23,703 nucleotides of DNA from a virus: IMG/VR virus record IMGVR_UViG_3300030329_001452, positions 1-23,703 of that record. One strand, 5' to 3'. Positions 20,345 through 23,703 of this stretch are shown here, one piece after another. Each line of letters begins with the position of its first letter. Position 1 is the stretch's first letter. The notes under the pieces were generated by a model. The model saw only the letters and a list, made by a program, of their open reading frames with translations, ran no database searches and was not told where the DNA came from. The translations under genes and the position numbers were made by a program.

Positions 20345-20772
20345 TGAGTTATCTAGGAAACGAGCCAAGATTTGGTACATACCCTGTACAGTTAATCACT
20401 CCTAATGGTGTTGATTCAACCTTTACACTGAATGAATCTCCAACTTCAGAAGCGTCGATCATCGTCACGATTGATGGAGTAAAGCAGCAGACAGATGCTT
20501 ATAGCGTAAGCGGTACGACATTAGACTTTGCTGGCACTGTTCCTGCATCGACTACTCAGATAGAGGTTGTCTACTTAGGGTTGGCTTCTGACGGAATCCC
20601 AACAGTAGACCAGACGCTAGGTACTAATGCGCTTATGAGAACTAACGCCCAGACCATCAACGAAGACATCACTATAGGCGCTACGACTAACGCAGTCAGT
20701 GGCGGACCTATTACTATAGCAGACACCAGAACAGTTACGATAACTACTGGTGGTAACTGGAGCGTCGTATGA
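20344..20772 (+). CDS. Head-less YLG attachment-module protein, 142 aa
   Basis: Consists of the attachment module also present at the start of the 302-residue adhesin: 'MSYLGNEPRFGTYPVQLITP', 'TFTLNESPTSEASIIVTIDG' and 'DAYSVSGTTLDF'. Then comes a short beta extension ('TINEDITIGATTNAVSGGPI', 'DTRTVTITTGGNWSVV'). There is no C1q-like or glycine-rich head. It may be a stand-alone connector onto which the next gene product docks, or the remnant of an adhesin that has lost its head by recombination. The stop overlaps the next start as ATGA. Confidence 0.65.
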   Translation: MSYLGNEPRFGTYPVQLITPNGVDSTFTLNESPTSEASIIVTIDGVKQQTDAYSVSGTTLDFAGTVPASTTQIEVVYLGLASDGIPTVDQTLGTNALMRTNAQTINEDITIGATTNAVSGGPITIADTRTVTITTGGNWSVV

Positions 20773-21398
20773 GTACATTAAAAGTCAACAAGCTACAGAA
20801 GACTGTGAGCGGAGCGGCTACATTCACACTACCTACTGATGATGGAACGGCTGGACAGTATTTAAAAACTGATGGCTCTGGAAACTTAACTTGGGGTACG
20901 CCACCAGGCCAAAAGATAACCCATGCAAGTCAATGGGTTCTTACTTCTACTCAATCGGGCGAGAAGAATCCCATCACTAGTGATTTAGAAGAACAAGGTT
21001 CACCAGTAGGGTTCGGTATTTTAGGGTCTTCTATGACGCAAGTAGGCGGTGTATTTACTTTCCCGTCTACGGGTTATTGGTTAATTAAATTCCATGCCCT
21101 GTATACAAATTCGGGTCGTATAGCAAGAATGAATGGCACTATTCAAACTACCACAAATGATTCTACCTATGTAGACGCAGCAGTAGCGTATGCTTTTACT
21201 GTATCGTCGCCTGCTCAACGTACAAGTTCTTGTTCTGAGTACATTTTTGATGTTACCGACACATCAACGCATAAGGTTAGATTTTCTTTTGGTGCGGCGT
21301 CAGGAACACCAGACTTATTGGGCGCGTCTAATGATTCCTCAAGCGGCACTGCATGGGATAGAAGTAGCATGACATTCATAAGATTGGCAGATACATAA
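20769..21398 (+). CDS. C1q-like adhesin, 209 aa
   Basis: The N-terminal linker 'GQYLKTDGSGNLTWGTPP' is followed by a C1q/TNF-type beta-sandwich: 'GILGSSMTQVGGVFTFPSTG', 'YWLIKFHALYTNSGRIARMN' and the closing 'AWDRSSMTFIRLADT'. It is a paralogue of the gene at 22147, sharing the linker, 'ASQW', 'FPSTG.W' and the final 'TFI(R/K)LA'. It probably trimerises and contacts host glycans or proteins. It is coupled on both sides (ATGA upstream, shared base downstream). Confidence 0.72.
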   Translation: MSTLKVNKLQKTVSGAATFTLPTDDGTAGQYLKTDGSGNLTWGTPPGQKITHASQWVLTSTQSGEKNPITSDLEEQGSPVGFGILGSSMTQVGGVFTFPSTGYWLIKFHALYTNSGRIARMNGTIQTTTNDSTYVDAAVAYAFTVSSPAQRTSSCSEYIFDVTDTSTHKVRFSFGAASGTPDLLGASNDSSSGTAWDRSSMTFIRLADT

Positions 21399-22147
21399 TG
21401 GCATCAACACTTATAGTAGATCAAATACAAAAGACAGGCGGATCGACAACTGCCTTAACGCTTCCGACATCTAATGCATCGGCTAATCAGTACTTACAGA
21501 ATGATGGTGCTGGAGCGCTTAGTTGGGCTACAGTCGCTTCTGCTGGATTCATCAAGTATACTGTTGTTACTGCTACAGATACAACATTTGATCTGGATTC
21601 GAGCACAACCAAACTTATTATCGAGGTTCAAGCATCTGGTGGTACCGCAGGTTCTAGTCATAGTTCTGGATATAACGGTGGTAGTGGTGGAGGTGGAGCA
21701 TATGCAAGGAAACTATTGACTGGAATAACAGGATCAACAGATAAACTCAATATACAAATTGGAGCTGTCGCTGGCATAGCGGGTTCTGGTAATGATACGA
21801 GTGTTGCCGCCGCTGGAACCGCATCGTTTACCACCATTACGTGCGCTGGTGGTTCTGGGGGTGCTACTGCTAGTGGAAGCGCTTCGGGCGACGGTGGATC
21901 AGGAGGAGCAGTCCCAACAACAGGGGATTTTAATATTGGTGGCGGTAATGGAACTAACGGTGCTGTTGGTCTTGCTAACGCCGCAGGAGGCTCGTGGATG
22001 AGTAGATGGAATGGTCGCAGCAATGCGAGTGGAGGTGTAGGCGTGGATGCACTGGGTTATGGTGGTGGTGGACCCGCCGCTTATGCTGGATCTCATGCTG
22101 GTGGTGATGGTGGGCCAGCAGTCGTAATAGTGTGGGAGTATGCATAA
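21398..22147 (+). CDS. Polyglycine-rich adhesin, 249 aa
   Basis: The linker 'ANQYLQNDGAGALSWATV' belongs to the same type as those of the C1q-like genes, here carrying a glycine-rich head. The head starts 'GFIKYTVVTATDTTFDLDSS', then 'KLIIEVQASGGTAG', many Gly-Gly runs, and a C-terminal 'GGPAVVIVWEYA'. The mixture of a C1q-type linker with a polyglycine head shows that heads and linkers are exchangeable in this array. It shares a start base with the preceding stop. Confidence 0.75.
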   Translation: MASTLIVDQIQKTGGSTTALTLPTSNASANQYLQNDGAGALSWATVASAGFIKYTVVTATDTTFDLDSSTTKLIIEVQASGGTAGSSHSSGYNGGSGGGGAYARKLLTGITGSTDKLNIQIGAVAGIAGSGNDTSVAAAGTASFTTITCAGGSGGATASGSASGDGGSGGAVPTTGDFNIGGGNGTNGAVGLANAAGGSWMSRWNGRSNASGGVGVDALGYGGGGPAAYAGSHAGGDGGPAVVIVWEYA

Positions 22148-22788
22148 TGGGTAAAGTAATTGCAGATTTAGCAGCATCAGCAGCAAGCGCAACATTTAGT
22201 GTAGAAAACGCGACGTCTAGTGTAGGGTATGTGCTGTCAGGGACAGATGGCTCTGCTAACGATCACTTAAAAACGGATGGTTCTGGGAACCTTTCTTGGG
22301 TTGCTCCTCCTGCTGGAGGGTTAACCACGGCTAGTCAGTGGCGTGTTCAAGCGGATTTTACTGGAGATGCGCAACCTATAGGCGATAGCACTGGTACGAT
22401 CGCAATAGTTAATACCGATGGTTACGGTTCGCTTGGTTCTGCAATGACATACGGGAGCGGTGTGTTTGCATTTCCTTCGACTGGTTTTTGGCTGTGTCTT
22501 GGACAATTCACTTTCACCTCCACATTAACAGGGAACGTTGCTGCTTACTTAGAATATACAGCGAACAATGGGGGTGCTTGGGCAACTGCATCACGATCAG
22601 AAGACGGTAGCAATTACGGGTATCGATCAAACGTTAATATTTATCACATGATGGACATAACTGACACAGCTAATCAGAAAGTGCGATGGTCTGTTGATGC
22701 AGATCCGGCGGGATCTGGAGGCACTATAACAACGAGAGGCGATGCCTCTGTAACCGAGACAGGATTCACTTTCATAAAATTAGCATGA
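22147..22788 (+). CDS. C1q-like adhesin, 213 aa
   Basis: Paralogue of the gene at 20769. It has linker 'NDHLKTDGSGNLSWVAPP', then 'TTASQWRVQADFTGDAQPIG', 'GVFAFPSTGFWLCLGQFTFT', and the C-terminus 'TETGFTFIKLA'. The N-terminus ('MGKVIADLAASAASATFSVE') differs from its relative, so the module before the linker has been replaced. I use the ATG at 22147, which shares a base with the previous stop and has GGGAG upstream; a GTG at 22132 is possible but unlikely. Likely host-contact protein. Confidence 0.72.
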   Translation: MGKVIADLAASAASATFSVENATSSVGYVLSGTDGSANDHLKTDGSGNLSWVAPPAGGLTTASQWRVQADFTGDAQPIGDSTGTIAIVNTDGYGSLGSAMTYGSGVFAFPSTGFWLCLGQFTFTSTLTGNVAAYLEYTANNGGAWATASRSEDGSNYGYRSNVNIYHMMDITDTANQKVRWSVDADPAGSGGTITTRGDASVTETGFTFIKLA

Positions 22789-22795
22789 AACTGAC

Positions 22796-23581
22796 ATGAC
22801 AAAGATCAGATCAACGAACATTCTGGATGGTGCGGTCACTGCGGCAGACCTTACTGATGACACGATCACAGTTGCCAAACTCAGCGGGAATGCGGCGGCG
22901 ACTGCGGGTACATTTCTCAAGCAAGACGGAACGTGGTCTGCCGCTGGCGGCGGATTCCTCGGTCTTGTCGTCTACACGGCAGACGGCACTTATACCCGTG
23001 GCGGAACATCAAACGGCACCTCTGGCGATCAAGGAAGCGCCAGCGTTACGAAGGTGATTATCCACGCAATCGGAGCGGGTGGTGCTGGCGGCGGAGGCTA
23101 CAGTAGCACCTACTGGGGGCAAGCGGGGGGAGGTGGAGCGTACTTTATCAAGAGTTTAGTCGTGTCTGGAATCACCAGTGCAACGATCACAATCGGCACA
23201 GCGGGTGCGGCTGTTGGTCAAAGCACAACGGGTAGTACCGGAGGCAACACGATCTGGTCAGATGGGACAAACACGCTGACGGCTAACGGTGGTGCTGGTG
23301 GAGATCGCGGATACAACAATGGACATGGATCATCGGCTGGAACTGGCGGCACGACAAGTTCCGGTGATGTCAATTTCGCGGGGTCACGGGGAACCAATGG
23401 TTCGGCTGGCGGAACAATCCCCGGAATTCCAATGGGTGGATGGGGTTTTTCCCCATACGATTACGCGACCGCTGGTAATCGGGTTTCGACGGGCTACGGA
23501 TATGGTGGCTGGACTGCGAACGCTTCACCTTGGTCTTATGCGGGGGGGTCAGGTTTAATGATCATCGAGGAATACGCATGA
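22796..23581 (+). CDS. Polyglycine-rich adhesin, GC-richer copy, 261 aa
   Basis: The linker region 'AAATAGTFLKQDGTWSAAG' is followed by 'GFLGLVVYTADGTYTRGG' and a glycine-rich head ('IGAGGAGGGGYSSTYWGQ'). It ends 'GSGLMIIEEYA', a variant of the VIVWEYA ending of its relatives. The base composition is higher: 34 of 60 bases are G+C at 22861-22920, against 27 of 60 in the comparable linker at 21421-21480. Codons ending in C or G are preferred. No ribosome-binding site is visible before the ATG at 22796. These points suggest that this gene was brought in by recombination at about 22790. Confidence 0.72.
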   Translation: MTKIRSTNILDGAVTAADLTDDTITVAKLSGNAAATAGTFLKQDGTWSAAGGGFLGLVVYTADGTYTRGGTSNGTSGDQGSASVTKVIIHAIGAGGAGGGGYSSTYWGQAGGGGAYFIKSLVVSGITSATITIGTAGAAVGQSTTGSTGGNTIWSDGTNTLTANGGAGGDRGYNNGHGSSAGTGGTTSSGDVNFAGSRGTNGSAGGTIPGIPMGGWGFSPYDYATAGNRVSTGYGYGGWTANASPWSYAGGSGLMIIEEYA

Positions 23582-23703
23582 CAACAGGTTACGCACACAT
23601 TAAAGATGGCAAGGTTATCAACATCAGCAATTGGGATGGTGTTACTCCATATAATCCCGGCGACGGTGTGACGATGGTTCTTGCGGATGCAAACACACGC
23701 ATC
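23578..23703 (+). CDS. Partial small fibre-associated protein
   Basis: Starts at an ATG overlapping the previous stop as ATGA and runs off the window after 42 codons. It begins 'MTTGYAHIKDGKVINISNWD', then 'GVTPYNPGDGVTMVLADAN'. This 'h-I.dG.VIN...WDG.TPYNPG.GVT' pattern is common in short proteins that follow tail-fibre genes in marine phages. Like the genes at 17881 and 19268, it follows an adhesin and may be an accessory or chaperone. Confidence 0.65.
   Translation, partial: MTTGYAHIKDGKVINISNWDGVTPYNPGDGVTMVLADANTRI

Noticed and set aside
22261-22275. Another CACTTAA sequence at 22264
   Set aside because: It lies inside the coding region for the 'HLKTDG' linker and lacks the other motif blocks, so it is chance.

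Overview
This window looks like part of a tailed double-stranded DNA bacteriophage genome (Caudoviricetes), or a metagenomic viral contig of that kind. Genes are tightly packed with ATGA, GTGA or TAATG overlaps. There is a nucleotide-metabolism block, a complete head-gene block (large terminase, portal, scaffold, major capsid protein, adaptor), and a very large set of tail-fibre and adhesin genes. Several small proteins resemble families common in marine phages, including a lysine-rich 'VGKKHFPYTPKGK' protein and a 120-residue protein beginning 'MASFAKIGLNSKVIEV'. No tail-tube, tape-measure or contractile-sheath gene is seen before the window ends, and the portal is of P22-like size. A podovirus-like particle is therefore the most likely reading, but this is inference. 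No host gene is present and the host cannot be named.

Layout. Positions 1-5987 are read leftward. Moving left from the centre they hold: a moron-like cassette (a GC-rich gene, a 27-residue membrane protein and a UUCG-type terminator); a second unit with the AT-richer paralogue of that gene, a zinc-ribbon protein and tRNA-Asp(GUC); a unit of small hypothetical genes; a terminator; and a long chain of overlapping genes that includes a thymidylate-synthase-fold enzyme with dCMP-hydroxymethylase-type active-site chemistry, a DUF6378-like protein and dUTPase. The chain ends in the 5' end of a possible winged-helix replication protein. Three copies of a 31-base motif, each upstream of one of the three leftward units, look like a phage-specific promoter.

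Positions 5988-6243 are a divergent control region with the third motif copy facing left and a good sigma70-type promoter facing right. Positions 6244-23703 are read rightward: small-terminase-like protein, three structural proteins, terminase large subunit, portal, scaffold, major capsid protein (followed by a strong terminator), a small protein, a head-tail adaptor, a 511-residue fibre, and then an array of short, modular adhesin-like genes.

How the genes fit together. The left arm probably prepares nucleotides (dUTP removal, probable hydroxymethyl-dCMP synthesis) and early functions. The right arm packages DNA and builds the head. The last 8.6 kb encodes many interchangeable host-contact proteins: shared N-terminal linker modules ('TFLRGDG.W', 'LKTDGSGNL.W', 'M.YLG') attached to either C1q/TNF-like beta-sandwich heads or polyglycine-rich heads. 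The most unusual features are the adhesin array, the leftward promoter family, the paralogous gene pair with strongly different base composition, and the Asn-to-Asp change in the thymidylate-synthase-like enzyme.
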